From Anaerolinea sp. (lineage in GTDB: Bacteria > Chloroflexota > Anaerolineae > Anaerolineales > Villigracilaceae), in the NCBI GenBank assembly GCA_020720965.1, contig DYNS01000003.1, positions 1 to 33,378 on the forward strand: a stretch of DNA of 33,378 bases, written 5' to 3'. A model generated the notes under the pieces. The model did not search any database. It saw only the letters and a program-made list of their open reading frames with translations, and was not told the DNA's origin. Positions 1 to 9,785 of this stretch are shown piece by piece; the stretch's first letter is position 1; every line of letters begins with the position of its first letter. The position numbers and the translations under genes were made by a program.

Positions 1-251
1 AGGGGGAAGAGGGTGCCATCCGCCAGGCGCATTTCGCGCAGGACGCGGTCGTAATCGGCTTTGCCCATAAACGTCTTTAAAGGCGAAAAACCGCCGGTTG
101 CCAGCAGTTCCAGGTCACACAAGGCGCGCATGGAAATTTTGATGGAGGGTAGTTTTGCGGCACGTTCCATCAGCGCGGCGCGTTCTTCCGGCGCGGCAAG
201 CAGGTTCACCAGCGTACCGCCATACGGAGCGATTAAATTGGCTTTAGACAT
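1..251 (-). CDS. sat: Sulfate adenylyltransferase (ATP sulfurylase), N-terminal part, truncated by window edge
   Basis: Manual reverse-strand translation from ATG at 249-251: [18 protein letters not shown]...[39 protein letters not shown], matching the conserved Sat N-terminus. Confidence 0.88.
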   Translation of the reverse strand, partial: MSKANLIAPYGGTLVNLLAAPEERAALMERAAKLPSIKISMRALCDLELLATGGFSPLKTFMGKADYDRVLREMRLADGTLFP

Positions 252-326
252 GAAAAAAGGTTCTCCTAACGTATATTCAGTTGTTGAATTTTGGCAATTA
301 TAGCAGGGTTTGGCAAATGCGGCAGG

Positions 327-2537
327 CTAGGCTGGCTTCAGCGCTTCCAGCGGCAGGCAGGGCTTGGCGCCTCCTTGTCTCCCGGTGTTCCAGGTAAAAA
401 CCAAATCCCGGCGGGCGCGGGTAATGCCCACAAACAACAGGCGCAGCCTCTCGCGCACATACTCCTCCCTTGCGGTGAGGGTTGCCTTGCCTTCTTCGTA
501 CCAATCAAACTCCGTGCCGCGCACTGCCGCCCTCAATTGAGCCAGCGCCTCCGCCTCCAGGTTAAGCGAGTCGCGCACAAACCATTTCTCCCCAATGTAA
601 TTATCTTCTGCCTGTAAAGACGGAAAATCGTAATTATTCATCGAAGTCAGGTACACCCGGTCCCACTCCAAGCCTTTTGCCTTGTGCATGGTCGCCACAA
701 CCACCCTGCCGCGATGCCGCTCCGGGTCGAACCCGGAATCATCGCTGGAAAAGCCCAAAAAGCGGCGCTCATTTCGGGCAATTACGCTTAATTCAGCGGC
801 CAACTCTGGCAGCCGCCAATAGGAATGCGCCTCCGCCGCCTGTCTCAGCGCCAACGCCAATTTGTGCGCCAACGCCAGTTCTGCCGGCTCGGTAAATAAA
901 TCCTGCGCCAGGGTCAGGGTCATTTGGTCGATGGGAAGGAGGACGCTTGCCTGCCAGCGGCGGATGACCTCCGCGAAGGCATTCAACTCTGCCCGGAGAT
1001 TCTCCTCCTCTTCCCCGCTCAAGCCTGGGGGCAGAACAAAAGGCATCTCCTCCTCTGGAAAAAGATACGCCTCCACCCGGCGGATTCGCCGCAACACCGA
1101 AGCCACCGAATCCGAAAAACCTTGCAAACTCTCTTCCTCCCGCCAAGCGCGCCGCCAAACCTGGTAGGCTTTTGCCAGTTTGGCAGCCGAGCCAGGGTCG
1201 GAGAGATAGGTAAAGACATTGGCAATTGCCCCGGCAGTCATGCGGGTGGAATTGCTGCTGCTCATCAACTCCACATAATCCACCTTGTGCCTCTTAAGCG
1301 CCTCCACCATCTCTGCCCCGCGACCATTGCGCGGCACAAGGATAGCCACCGTCCAATCGGCATGGGTTGGCAGCCAATTCTCCAAAGAGCGGGCAATTGC
1401 TTCGGCTTCCTCTTCTGGTTTGTACTTTCTGCTCGCAAACTGCACCGCCGCAGGGTCGGCAGGCGGGTTCGGCTGCGGGTCATCCGCCTCTGCCGGGTGA
1501 ATATACGGCAATCCCAACGCGCTCCGACAAGCCTCCGCCGGGTGTTCGTTCCTTGTCCACTCTATCAGCCGGTTTGCCAGGTCTATAATCGCGGGCTGCG
1601 ACCTGCCAGAGACGGGCAATTCCCTCTTCCAGTCGGCTTCGTGGGCAATAAAATCGCGCAGCAGGCGCGGGTTGGCGGTGGTGAACGTCTCAAAAATTGC
1701 CTGGTTGGGGTCGCCCACCCGTACCCAATTGCCCTCCCCGGCTAAAAGGCGCAAAATCGCCTCCTGAATCTGAGAAGAATCCTGGGCTTCATCCTCCAGC
1801 ACATAGGGAAACCGATACCGCAGGCGGGCGAGATACTCCGGGTCGCTTTCCAGCACCCGATACGCCAGCCGAATCAGGTCGTCAAAATCCACTGCGCCCC
1901 GGTACGCCAACGCCCGTTGATAATCGGCATACACCGCCCAGCCCATCTCCGCCAGCGGCAAAGGCGGCGAGGCATCCAACCTGGCACGCAAAGCGTCTGG
2001 CGTAAGGCGTTCATCCTTGGCAGAGCGGATGAAGGCAGTGCAAAGCGATTCGAGCGCCTCTTGCAAACCCCGTCTCCCCTTCTGACGGTTAAAATCCTGC
2101 CCGTCCGGCTTCAGGTACGCCCCAATTTCATCCTCGTGGTTTGCCAGCCACGCCTTCACCGCATCTTTGCGAATCAACTCGGCTTCGCGTTCATCCACAA
2201 TGCTAAAGCGCTCCTCCAACCCTGCCAGGGCGGGTTTCTCCCGCACAATATCGTGCGCCAGCCCGTGCAAAGTCCGCACCCGGTAGCCGAGATGCGGCAA
2301 AAGCCCATGCTTCTCCACCATCCTGCCGATACGGGCTGCAAAATTATCCACCGCAGAATGAACCAGGGTGACGATAAGCACCTCCTGGTCAGAGGCTAAT
2401 GCCCCGCTCCGGATGATTTGAGCGGCGAGGGCGCTAAGGGTGAAGGTTTTGCCAGAACCGGGCACAGCCGCAATCCCCATTTTTCCACTGCGATAACGTA
2501 AAACTTCAATTTGAGAAGGTCTAAGGGTAAAATCCAT
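327..2537 (-). CDS. UvrD/Rep-family ATP-dependent DNA helicase
   Basis: Walker A AAVPGSGKT, DDLIRLAYRVL, VLEDEAQDSS, VATMHKAKGLEWDRVYL, LLFVGITRARRDL; start taken at MDFTLRPSQ rather than the upstream alternative at 2594. Confidence 0.93.
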   Translation of the reverse strand: MDFTLRPSQIEVLRYRSGKMGIAAVPGSGKTFTLSALAAQIIRSGALASDQEVLIVTLVHSAVDNFAARIGRMVEKHGLLPHLGYRVRTLHGLAHDIVREKPALAGLEERFSIVDEREAELIRKDAVKAWLANHEDEIGAYLKPDGQDFNRQKGRRGLQEALESLCTAFIRSAKDERLTPDALRARLDASPPLPLAEMGWAVYADYQRALAYRGAVDFDDLIRLAYRVLESDPEYLARLRYRFPYVLEDEAQDSSQIQEAILRLLAGEGNWVRVGDPNQAIFETFTTANPRLLRDFIAHEADWKRELPVSGRSQPAIIDLANRLIEWTRNEHPAEACRSALGLPYIHPAEADDPQPNPPADPAAVQFASRKYKPEEEAEAIARSLENWLPTHADWTVAILVPRNGRGAEMVEALKRHKVDYVELMSSSNSTRMTAGAIANVFTYLSDPGSAAKLAKAYQVWRRAWREEESLQGFSDSVASVLRRIRRVEAYLFPEEEMPFVLPPGLSGEEEENLRAELNAFAEVIRRWQASVLLPIDQMTLTLAQDLFTEPAELALAHKLALALRQAAEAHSYWRLPELAAELSVIARNERRFLGFSSDDSGFDPERHRGRVVVATMHKAKGLEWDRVYLTSMNNYDFPSLQAEDNYIGEKWFVRDSLNLEAEALAQLRAAVRGTEFDWYEEGKATLTAREEYVRERLRLLFVGITRARRDLVFTWNTGRQGGAKPCLPLEALKPA

Positions 2538-2587
2538 GCAATTCACACTTTTGAGAAAGAGATAACTTTCATTATAGCAAATTGGTA

Positions 2588-2616
2588 TTGTCAAGTTCTC
2601 TTTTCGCCTTTATAAT
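2588..2616 (+). promoter_or_regulatory. Sigma70-type promoter of the S1-domain gene (TTGTCA - 17 nt - TATAAT)
   Basis: TTGTCA 2588-2593, TATAAT 2611-2616. Confidence 0.7.
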
Positions 2617-2649
2617 CGTCTAATATCTTTGTACTGGAGCAATCAAGTT

Positions 2650-3861
2650 ATGATGGAACAGAATAACGCCCTTGAAGGGCAGGGGGGCCGCGAGGACCAA
2701 ACCCAACAGGAAAATAACGAAACAATGGAAAGCCTCATGCAGTCGGAACAAGCCGGGCTGGAGTTTCCCAGCCAGGGCGAGATTCGCCAGGGTGTCATCG
2801 CCAGTGTTTCGCCGTCTCAGATTTTGGTCAGCGTTGGCGCCAAGTCTGAAGGTGTCATCATGGGTCGGGAGTTGGACCAAATCCCCGCCTCAGAACGTGA
2901 TGCCTTTGAAGTCGGTCAACCGATTTCTGTTTTCGTTCTCAACCCGGAAGACCAAAACGGCAACATCGTTCTGTCTTACAACCGCGCCCGCGAAGCAATG
3001 GGCTGGGAAGTTGTGGAACAGATGAAGACCACCAACGAAACCTTTGAAGGCAAGATTGAAGGTTATAACAAAGGCGGTCTTATCGTTTTGGTTCATGGTC
3101 TGCGCGGTTTCATTCCTTCCTCGCAAATTAGCCTGATGCGCCGCAACCTGGTGCAGGGAGATACGCCCGACCGCTGGGCGAAGATGATGGGAGAAGCCAT
3201 TAGCGTGCGGATTATTGAAGTGGACCGTGAACGCCGCCGCTTAATCCTCTCTGAACGCGCCGCCAATCCCGAAACCCGTCAGTCTCTCAAAGAGCGCGTG
3301 ATTGACGAATTGCAGGAAGGGCAGGTTTACACCGGGCGCGTTACCTCCGTGGCAGACTTTGGCGTGTTCGTCAATGTCAACGGGGCGGATGGCTTGGTTC
3401 ACCTCTCCGAACTTTCCTGGGACCGGGTTCAGCACCCCAGCGAACTGTTTGAAGTAGGTCAGGAAGTGAAAGTAAAAGTTATCAGCGTGGATAAGGACAA
3501 GAAACGCATTGGTCTTTCCGTCCGCGCTTTGCAGGGCGACCCCTGGCAGCAGAAGGTGGAAAGCTTCAAGGTTGGTCAATTGGTGGAAGGAACTATCACC
3601 CGCCTGACCAAATTTGGCGCTTTTGCCCGGCTGGAAGGAGACGTGGAAGGTCTTATTCACATCTCCGAACTGAGCGAGAACCGCATCAATCACCCCAAAG
3701 AAGCAGTGAAAGAGGGCGACATGCTCACCTTGCGGGTCATCCGCATCGACTCGGACCAGCGCCGCATCGGTCTTAGCCTGCGGAAGGTGGACTCGGGAGC
3801 CTTTGCCGACCAGGACATGAAAGCGCTTGCGGCAGAACTCACCCAGGAAGACCAGGAATAA
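2650..3861 (+). CDS. rpsA: S1 RNA-binding domain protein, 30S ribosomal protein S1-like (four S1 repeats)
   Basis: Four S1-type repeats, e.g. YTGRVTSVADFGVFVNVNGADGLVHLSELSW; RBS-like GGAG at 2636. Confidence 0.88.
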   Translation: MMEQNNALEGQGGREDQTQQENNETMESLMQSEQAGLEFPSQGEIRQGVIASVSPSQILVSVGAKSEGVIMGRELDQIPASERDAFEVGQPISVFVLNPEDQNGNIVLSYNRAREAMGWEVVEQMKTTNETFEGKIEGYNKGGLIVLVHGLRGFIPSSQISLMRRNLVQGDTPDRWAKMMGEAISVRIIEVDRERRRLILSERAANPETRQSLKERVIDELQEGQVYTGRVTSVADFGVFVNVNGADGLVHLSELSWDRVQHPSELFEVGQEVKVKVISVDKDKKRIGLSVRALQGDPWQQKVESFKVGQLVEGTITRLTKFGAFARLEGDVEGLIHISELSENRINHPKEAVKEGDMLTLRVIRIDSDQRRIGLSLRKVDSGAFADQDMKALAAELTQEDQE

Positions 3862-3873
3862 ATTGCCAGAAGG

Positions 3874-3900
3874 AGAGCGCACCGCAAGGTGCGCTCTTTT
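3874..3900 (+). terminator. Rho-independent terminator after the S1-domain gene
   Basis: AGAGCGCACC-GCAA-GGTGCGCTCT followed by TTT. Confidence 0.75.
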
Positions 3901-3928
3901 CTTTTGCCCTCTTTTTTGTCTCTATTCT

Positions 3929-5005
3929 ATGACTCTTAACCTCCCCCTCCTTGTAGACGCTCATCAAGACCTTGCTTGGAATATGCTCAGTTTTGGGCGA
4001 GATTACACCCGCCCGGTGCAGGAAACCCGCCTGCGCGAGAAAGATACTTTTGTTGTGCCGAACAACGGCGACACGGTTCTAAGCTGGCAGGAATATCAAC
4101 GCGGGCGGGTTGCCTTGGTGTTTGCCACCCTATTCGCTGCGCCCTGGCGCACCCGCGCCGGGGATTGGGACAGCCAGGTGTACAAGACTCCCCAAGAGGC
4201 GCACCGCCTGTACCACGCCCAGTTGGATGCCTACGAGCGGTTGTTTGATGAACACCCGGAGAAATTTACCCCGGTTCGCTCTGCTGCTGAACTGAATCGC
4301 CTGCTTTCGGAAGGCTCCTCCGCTACCGGTTTGCTGACTTTGATGGAAGGCGCGGATGCCGTGCTGAATCCACGTGAGTTGGAGGAATGGTGGCAGCGCG
4401 GGGTGAGGGTGATTGGTCCAGCCTGGGTTGGCACTCGTTATAGCGGCGGCACGCGCGAGCCGGGTTCTCTTACAGCGGAGGGACGGGTTCTTTTGCAGAG
4501 TATGGCAGAGCGCGGATTTTTGCTGGATTTGAGTCACATGGCTTGGGAAGCCGCCCTGGAAGCCCTCGACCGCTATGAGGGGGCTTTGCTTGCCAGCCAT
4601 TCCAACCCGTTAAAGATGGTAAAAAACGGTACCAGTAACCGTTTTTTGACGGATGAAATTATAGACGGGATTGTGGCGAGGGATGGGGTTATTGGGATTG
4701 TTCCGTTTAACCGGTTTTTGAATCAGAACTGGCAAAATGAGAACCCCCGCACCGATTGCCCGCTGGAGATGGTGGCGGCGCACCTGGATTATATTTGTCA
4801 GCGTGCCGGGGATGCCCGCCATGTGGGCTTTGGCACGGATTTTGACGGCGGTTTTGGCTTGCAGCACATCCCCGCCGGGTTGGATACGATTGCAGATTTG
4901 CATCTGCTAATTCCCATTTTGCAAGGCTACGGCTATTCCGCCGCCGATATTGACTTGATTTTTGGCGGCAACTGGCTTTCCTTGCTGAGAAAGGCGCTGC
5001 CCTGA
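3929..5005 (+). CDS. Membrane dipeptidase (peptidase family M19)
   Basis: LLVDAHQDLAWNML, LLDLSHM, LASHSN, HVGFGTDFDGGFG motifs; start placed at 3929 (MTLNLPLLVDAHQD). Confidence 0.85.
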   Translation: MTLNLPLLVDAHQDLAWNMLSFGRDYTRPVQETRLREKDTFVVPNNGDTVLSWQEYQRGRVALVFATLFAAPWRTRAGDWDSQVYKTPQEAHRLYHAQLDAYERLFDEHPEKFTPVRSAAELNRLLSEGSSATGLLTLMEGADAVLNPRELEEWWQRGVRVIGPAWVGTRYSGGTREPGSLTAEGRVLLQSMAERGFLLDLSHMAWEAALEALDRYEGALLASHSNPLKMVKNGTSNRFLTDEIIDGIVARDGVIGIVPFNRFLNQNWQNENPRTDCPLEMVAAHLDYICQRAGDARHVGFGTDFDGGFGLQHIPAGLDTIADLHLLIPILQGYGYSAADIDLIFGGNWLSLLRKALP

Positions 5006-5478
5006 TGGATGAAGAAACGAATCTACCCGAGGAAGCGAACCCTGTAGTGAGGGCGCTTGCCAAAGACCGGGTCATTTTTGGTTTGGCGGTGGCAATTTTG
5101 GGGGTGTTGGTCTTTTTGGTGGGCGCGAAGCCGGGTTGGTTTGGCTTGCGGCACAACGAGTCGGTTGGTTTTGTTCAGATTACAGTTTTTTTGGTGGGGC
5201 TGGCGTTCTTGTGCCTGGGTGGATACATTAGCCTGGCGGCTTTGTGGAATGGCGAAGAGAAGAGCATCGCCGCCGATATTGGCTTGCGCCTGATTGGGAC
5301 GGGCTATGTCATTGCCGTTTTTACCGGCATGGCAGATATTTTTGGCATGAGCGTGATTGATACGCCCAATGTGCCTTTTTTTGGTCCCTGGCAGGCGGCG
5401 GGGGTGCAGGTGGGCATGGCGGTGATTGCGTTGGGGATGTTTTTACTCGTTCCCCAAAAATGGTTTTCGCGCAGGTAG
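5005..5478 (+). CDS. Hypothetical membrane protein, probably four transmembrane helices
   Basis: Hydrophobic segments; start overlaps the end of the M19 gene. Confidence 0.7.
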   Translation: MDEETNLPEEANPVVRALAKDRVIFGLAVAILGVLVFLVGAKPGWFGLRHNESVGFVQITVFLVGLAFLCLGGYISLAALWNGEEKSIAADIGLRLIGTGYVIAVFTGMADIFGMSVIDTPNVPFFGPWQAAGVQVGMAVIALGMFLLVPQKWFSRR

Positions 5479-5522
5479 GCTGGTCTCTTGCGCCTTTTGA
5501 GGGGGCATCTTAGAATCGGGGA

Positions 5523-6938
5523 ATGAACCCTTCCCCTACCTTCCGTATCGAACATGACCTGCTCGGCGAGCGGCAAGTGCCACAAGAAGCGTGGTATGGC
5601 ATTCACACCTTGCGCGCTCTGGAAAATTTCCCCATCACCGGTTCTCCCATTGGGCGGTATCGCAGCCTGGTGCGGGCGTTGGCGCTGGTAAAGCAAGCCT
5701 GTGCCAACGCCAATTTGGAACTGGGTCAGTTGGGCAAAGACCACGCCGACGCCATTTTGCACGCCTGCCGTTTTGTGGCAGACGGCGAGTATGACTCTCA
5801 GTTTGTGGTGGATGTCATTCAGGGCGGCGCTGGTACATCGACCAATATGAACGCCAATGAGGTGATTGCCAACCTGGGGCTTGTGTTTATGGGGCACGAG
5901 CGCGGCGAGTATCGCTACCTGCACCCGTTGGAGCATGTCAACATGAGCCAAAGCACCAACGATGTCTACCCCACTGCCCTAAAACTTGCTCTGCACCTGG
6001 AACTGCAAAAATTAGACGCGGCGATGGGTGTGCTGCGCGACTCTTTTGACAAAAAAGCCCAGGAGTTTGCTCACCTGCTGAAGATGGGGCGCACCCAACT
6101 ACAAGACGCTGTGCCAATGACCCTGGGGCAGGAATTTAGCACCTACGCCGTAATGCTGGACGAAGACCGCCAACGCCTGAGAGAAGCCGCCCTGCTCATT
6201 CAGGAAATTAACCTGGGCGCAACTGCCATCGGAACCGGGATTAACGCCCCGCCTCAATACGCCGCCCTTGCCTGCCAACGCCTAGTGGATTTAACCGGCA
6301 TCCCCTTTGTCACCGCCGGAAACCTGGTGGAAGCCACCCAGGACGCAGGCGCTTTTGTGCAGCTTTCCGGGGTGCTAAAACGGGTTGCTGTCAAACTTTC
6401 CAAAACCTGCAACGACCTGCGCCTGCTCTCCTCCGGTCCCCGCGCCGGGCTGGGGGAGATTAACCTGCCCGCCGTGCAAGCCGGTTCCTCCATTATGCCG
6501 GGCAAGGTCAATCCTGTCATCCCGGAAGTGGTGAACCAGATTGCCTTTGAAGTCATTGGCAACGATGTCACCGTCTCTTTTGCGGCGGAGGCGGGGCAGT
6601 TGCAGTTAAACGCCTTCGAGCCGGTCATTGGGTACAACCTGCTCAATAGCATTATCTATCTGCGGCAGGGCTGCCTTACCCTGGCAGATAAATGCGTGTG
6701 TGGCATTACCGCCAACACCCAAAGGCTTAACGATATTGTGGAAAATTCGATTGGGATTGCCACCGCCCTCAATCCTTACATCGGCTACGAGAACGCCACC
6801 CGCGTAGCCAAAGAAGCCTATCAAACCGGCAAAAGCGTGCGGGAGATTGTTCTACACCTGGGTTTGCTCTCCGCTCAGGAATTGGAGGAGATTTTGCAGC
6901 CCCAGGCGCTGATTCAGCCCCGCGCCCCCCACCGTTAA
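5523..6938 (+). CDS. aspA: Aspartate ammonia-lyase
   Basis: RIEHDLLGERQVPQEAWYGIHTLRALENFPITG and GSSIMPGKVNPVIPEVVNQ signature. Confidence 0.93.
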   Translation: MNPSPTFRIEHDLLGERQVPQEAWYGIHTLRALENFPITGSPIGRYRSLVRALALVKQACANANLELGQLGKDHADAILHACRFVADGEYDSQFVVDVIQGGAGTSTNMNANEVIANLGLVFMGHERGEYRYLHPLEHVNMSQSTNDVYPTALKLALHLELQKLDAAMGVLRDSFDKKAQEFAHLLKMGRTQLQDAVPMTLGQEFSTYAVMLDEDRQRLREAALLIQEINLGATAIGTGINAPPQYAALACQRLVDLTGIPFVTAGNLVEATQDAGAFVQLSGVLKRVAVKLSKTCNDLRLLSSGPRAGLGEINLPAVQAGSSIMPGKVNPVIPEVVNQIAFEVIGNDVTVSFAAEAGQLQLNAFEPVIGYNLLNSIIYLRQGCLTLADKCVCGITANTQRLNDIVENSIGIATALNPYIGYENATRVAKEAYQTGKSVREIVLHLGLLSAQELEEILQPQALIQPRAPHR

Positions 6939-6942
6939 ACGG

Positions 6943-6974
6943 AAACAGGCTCCCACACGGGAGCCTGTTTTTTT
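6943..6974. terminator. Bidirectional rho-independent terminator between convergent aspA and osmC-like genes
   Basis: AAACAGGCTCCC-ACAC-GGGAGCCTGTTT with T-run. Confidence 0.85.
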
Positions 6975-6983
6975 CATAAGGGG

Positions 6984-7460
6984 CTATTTCTCGGCTTTGG
7001 GTTTCCATTCGCCGCTTATCAGCAGCTCCCGCCCCGATTCTGCTTTGTCCTCGTAAATTTCGTATAACAGTTGCATGGGGAAGACGTTTGCGAGCATTGC
7101 CTGCGCCGGGCAATAGCGCTGTGCCGAGAGTTCTATGGCGCGTAAGACTGCCGCTTCTTGTATGTTTGTGCCGCTAAAGATGTATTTGATGACGGCGCTG
7201 GTGAAGACGTGCGGGTGTTCGTTCTTCTGGTCGGCGTGAACCTGCACCTCAAACGAGGTGATGGCTTGTTGTTTCTTCCGCAAAATGGAGATGACGTCCA
7301 TGGCGGTACAGCCTGCCAGCGAGACTGCCATGAGTTCCAGGGGGCGAAAGCCATCGTTGGCACCGCCCACGCTGGGGTCTGCGCCGAGGGGGACGTTGAA
7401 GCCGGTGTCGGCGCTGCCGGTGAAGGTTAATCCATTGCTCCAGGTAACTTTTGCGTCCAT
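6984..7460 (-). CDS. OsmC-family protein
   Basis: FRPLELMAVSLAGCTAMDVISILRKKQQ and SAQRYCPAQAML (paired conserved Cys of OsmC/Ohr family). Confidence 0.88.
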   Translation of the reverse strand: MDAKVTWSNGLTFTGSADTGFNVPLGADPSVGGANDGFRPLELMAVSLAGCTAMDVISILRKKQQAITSFEVQVHADQKNEHPHVFTSAVIKYIFSGTNIQEAAVLRAIELSAQRYCPAQAMLANVFPMQLLYEIYEDKAESGRELLISGEWKPKAEK

Positions 7461-7480
7461 TTTTTTCTCCTTAGGGGGAT

Positions 7481-7518
7481 AAAAAATGACGGCTGCCCGG
7501 CATGAGAGCAGCCGTCAT
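7481..7518 (-). terminator. Rho-independent terminator downstream of the disulfide oxidoreductase gene
   Basis: Inverted repeat ATGACGGCTGC...GCAGCCGTCAT with T6 on the minus strand. Confidence 0.8.
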
Positions 7519-7529
7519 CGCTTGTTGGT

Positions 7530-8195
7530 TTATTGGAGGGTGCGTTGCAGTTCTGCCAGCAGTTGTTGTTCTGGCACTGCGCCAACGACCCGCCCTTTGG
7601 CGTTGATGACTGTATCCGGTACGCCGCTGATGCTGTATTGGCTGGAAAGGTCGTTAAATTCCATTGCTTCCACGCCTTCGGCGAGAACCATTTGGGGGTT
7701 TTCCATTGCCATCTGGTAGGCGAGGACTACGGCGCGGGGGCAGTAGGGGCAGGTGGGGGTGACGAAGACTTCCAGGTGCAGGGGTTGGTTGATGGATTTT
7801 AGAAATTCGCGGGTGGGGGTTGCCAAACCAGAGTCGCGCCCAGAGACGAGGATGATGCCCTGAATGAGAGTGGTGAACTCATGCCCGGAGGGGATGCCCA
7901 TGTAACGGATGCCGTAGTCGGTCAGTTGGTCGCCTTCTTTAGCGGCGATGACGAGGACGGGGGCTTTTCCTTCCACTTTGTAGTGTTGGGCAAGGTCTGC
8001 TTCGGCGTTTACATCATGCACCGAGAGGCTGAGCAGGCTGGAGAGGGGGGTTACTTCTTCCAGCAGTTGTTGAATTTCGGCGCAGTAGTCGCAGTGTTCC
8101 TGGGTGCTGAAGAAGAGCAGGTGAACGGGGTTTTTGAGTTCGGCAAAGACCTGTTCAATTTGTTGCACAATTTCTTGGGGCAGGAGTTTTTCCAT
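7530..8195 (-). CDS. Protein disulfide oxidoreductase-like, two thioredoxin/glutaredoxin folds
   Basis: Two redox motifs CDYC and CPYC in a 221-aa protein; cis-Pro-like SGVPDTVI. Confidence 0.85.
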   Translation of the reverse strand: MEKLLPQEIVQQIEQVFAELKNPVHLLFFSTQEHCDYCAEIQQLLEEVTPLSSLLSLSVHDVNAEADLAQHYKVEGKAPVLVIAAKEGDQLTDYGIRYMGIPSGHEFTTLIQGIILVSGRDSGLATPTREFLKSINQPLHLEVFVTPTCPYCPRAVVLAYQMAMENPQMVLAEGVEAMEFNDLSSQYSISGVPDTVINAKGRVVGAVPEQQLLAELQRTLQ

Positions 8196-8246
8196 TTTTC
8201 GTTTTTTCCTTTGGTGTGTTTGCCCGCACGGGGCTTGGGGCGCTCA

Positions 8247-8441
8247 TCAGGTGCAGCCTCCCCCGCCGCCAACGGTGTAACCGCAGAGGGGGCATTCTAA
8301 ATCCAGCATTCCGTTGTAGTCCAGAATCCCTTGCTTGCATTGCGGGCAAGGTGAGCCGCGTTTTGCGGGGGCAGGGGGCGGGGCTGGCTCCAGGTTAAGG
8401 TTGAGCGGAGCAAGGCGCGGGGCGTTTGGTTTTTCCATCAT
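8247..8441 (-). CDS. Small zinc-ribbon protein
   Basis: 64 aa with CPQC and CPLC knuckles and Gly-rich C-terminus; lies in a same-strand cluster. Confidence 0.6.
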   Translation of the reverse strand: MMEKPNAPRLAPLNLNLEPAPPPAPAKRGSPCPQCKQGILDYNGMLDLECPLCGYTVGGGGGCT

Positions 8442-8477
8442 TCGATGCGAAAGGGGACGAAAAGTGGCAAAGGGTTA

Positions 8478-8747
8478 TTATCCCTTTTTGGTGACGAGGT
8501 AATCCAGTTTAAGGGCTTGCATGAGCCGCCCATGTACGCCTTGGGGTACGGAGGTGCTTTGGGCGCTTTGGTGATACAGGTAGATGGTTTTGTTAAGGGT
8601 ATCTACCACCACGCGGCAGTTTTCACATTCTGCAATGTGGCGCTCAATTTCGCGGCAAATTTGCTCGCTGGCTTCGCCTTCCACATAATCCCCCAAGGAG
8701 GCGAGCAATTGCTGGCAGGTGATGTCGTGTTCGTGTTCGTGAGGCAT
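8478..8747 (-). CDS. Zinc-finger (ZAS-type) anti-sigma factor
   Basis: HIAECENC (HxxxCxxC) motif; directly downstream of ECF sigma gene. Confidence 0.82.
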   Translation of the reverse strand: MPHEHEHDITCQQLLASLGDYVEGEASEQICREIERHIAECENCRVVVDTLNKTIYLYHQSAQSTSVPQGVHGRLMQALKLDYLVTKKG

Positions 8748-8749
8748 CT

Positions 8750-9349
8750 CTAAGGCTCCGGTTGGATACGCTCTTTGTAGTAAGTGGATAGAATTTCTCT
8801 CAGGGCAAGCCGGGCGCGTAAAAGACGGGTTTTGATGGCGGTTTCGGTGAGGTTCAGGGCTTCGCCGGTTTCTTTAATGGATAAGCCTTCCATATCGCGC
8901 AGGATGAAGACAATTCGCAGTTTTTCGGGCAATTTCTGAATGGCAAAGTCTAACTGGGTTTTAGACTCGGTAGAAAGCAGTTCCTGCTCTGGCAGGCAGC
9001 ACCAATCCGAAAACAGTTCCGGGCGGGGCAGGTCGGCTTCCTCTTCTTGCGGTTCCGCGTCTATGGATGTTTCGGGGCGTTTGCGCCGCAGCAGCATGAG
9101 GGCTTCGTTGGCGGCAATGCGGTACAGCCAGGTGGAAAGACTGGAACGCCCTTCAAAATCTTTGAGATGCTGCATGGCTTTCAGGAAGGTGTTTTGCAAC
9201 ACATCTTCCGCATCCTGCTCATTGGCGAGCATTTTGAGCGCAAGGCGATAAATGGGGGTGTAATACTGCTCCACCAGGCGGGCAAATTCCGAGCGGCTGC
9301 CTGCGCGTAGGGCTTCTAGCGAGATAGGTTGGGTTAAAGTTTCATCCAT
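8750..9349 (-). CDS. ECF RNA polymerase sigma factor
   Basis: Sigma2 region YRLALKMLANEQDAEDVLQNTFLKAM...STWLYRIAANEAL; sigma4 LPEKLRIVFILRDMEGLSIKETGEALNLTETAIKTRLLRARLALRE. Confidence 0.93.
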   Translation of the reverse strand: MDETLTQPISLEALRAGSRSEFARLVEQYYTPIYRLALKMLANEQDAEDVLQNTFLKAMQHLKDFEGRSSLSTWLYRIAANEALMLLRRKRPETSIDAEPQEEEADLPRPELFSDWCCLPEQELLSTESKTQLDFAIQKLPEKLRIVFILRDMEGLSIKETGEALNLTETAIKTRLLRARLALREILSTYYKERIQPEP

Positions 9350-9455
9350 TAGATGCTCAATTTTTACAAAAGGTTACAAACACCACCGAAGTATAACTGA
9401 AATGATTGGCAAGTTAGAAAGTACAATATCCTATCAACCCCAAGGAGAAAACCGT

Positions 9456-9785
9456 ATGGCAACAGACGAAGACTTTATTCGCTTTGTGGCGGAACAAATC
9501 TCACCCGCCGGGCGTGTGCGTTACCGCAAAATGTTCGGTGAATACGCTCTCTACCTGGACGAGAAAGTGATTGCGCTTGTGTGTGACAATCAGCTTTTTC
9601 TAAAACCTACTGGTGCGGGCAAAACCCTGCTTGGCGATTCCATTACCTATGCCCCGCCTTACCCTGGCGCGAAACCTTACTTTTTGTTGGAATTTTTGGA
9701 AGACGGCGATTTTTTGGCAGAAGTGGCACAGGCAACCGCCCGCGAGCTGCCTCCTCCCAAGCCCAAAAAGCGAAAAAGCGCCTAA
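9456..9785 (+). CDS. TfoX/Sxy N-terminal domain protein
   Basis: VAEQISPAGRVRYRKMFGEYALYLDEKVIALVCDNQLFLKPT; start at ATG after AAGGAG. Confidence 0.82.
   Translation: MATDEDFIRFVAEQISPAGRVRYRKMFGEYALYLDEKVIALVCDNQLFLKPTGAGKTLLGDSITYAPPYPGAKPYFLLEFLEDGDFLAEVAQATARELPPPKPKKRKSA

Noticed and set aside
924-1745. 273-aa plus-strand ORF inside the helicase gene
   Set aside because: Antisense shadow of a well-supported UvrD-like gene in GC-rich DNA; no domain recognised.
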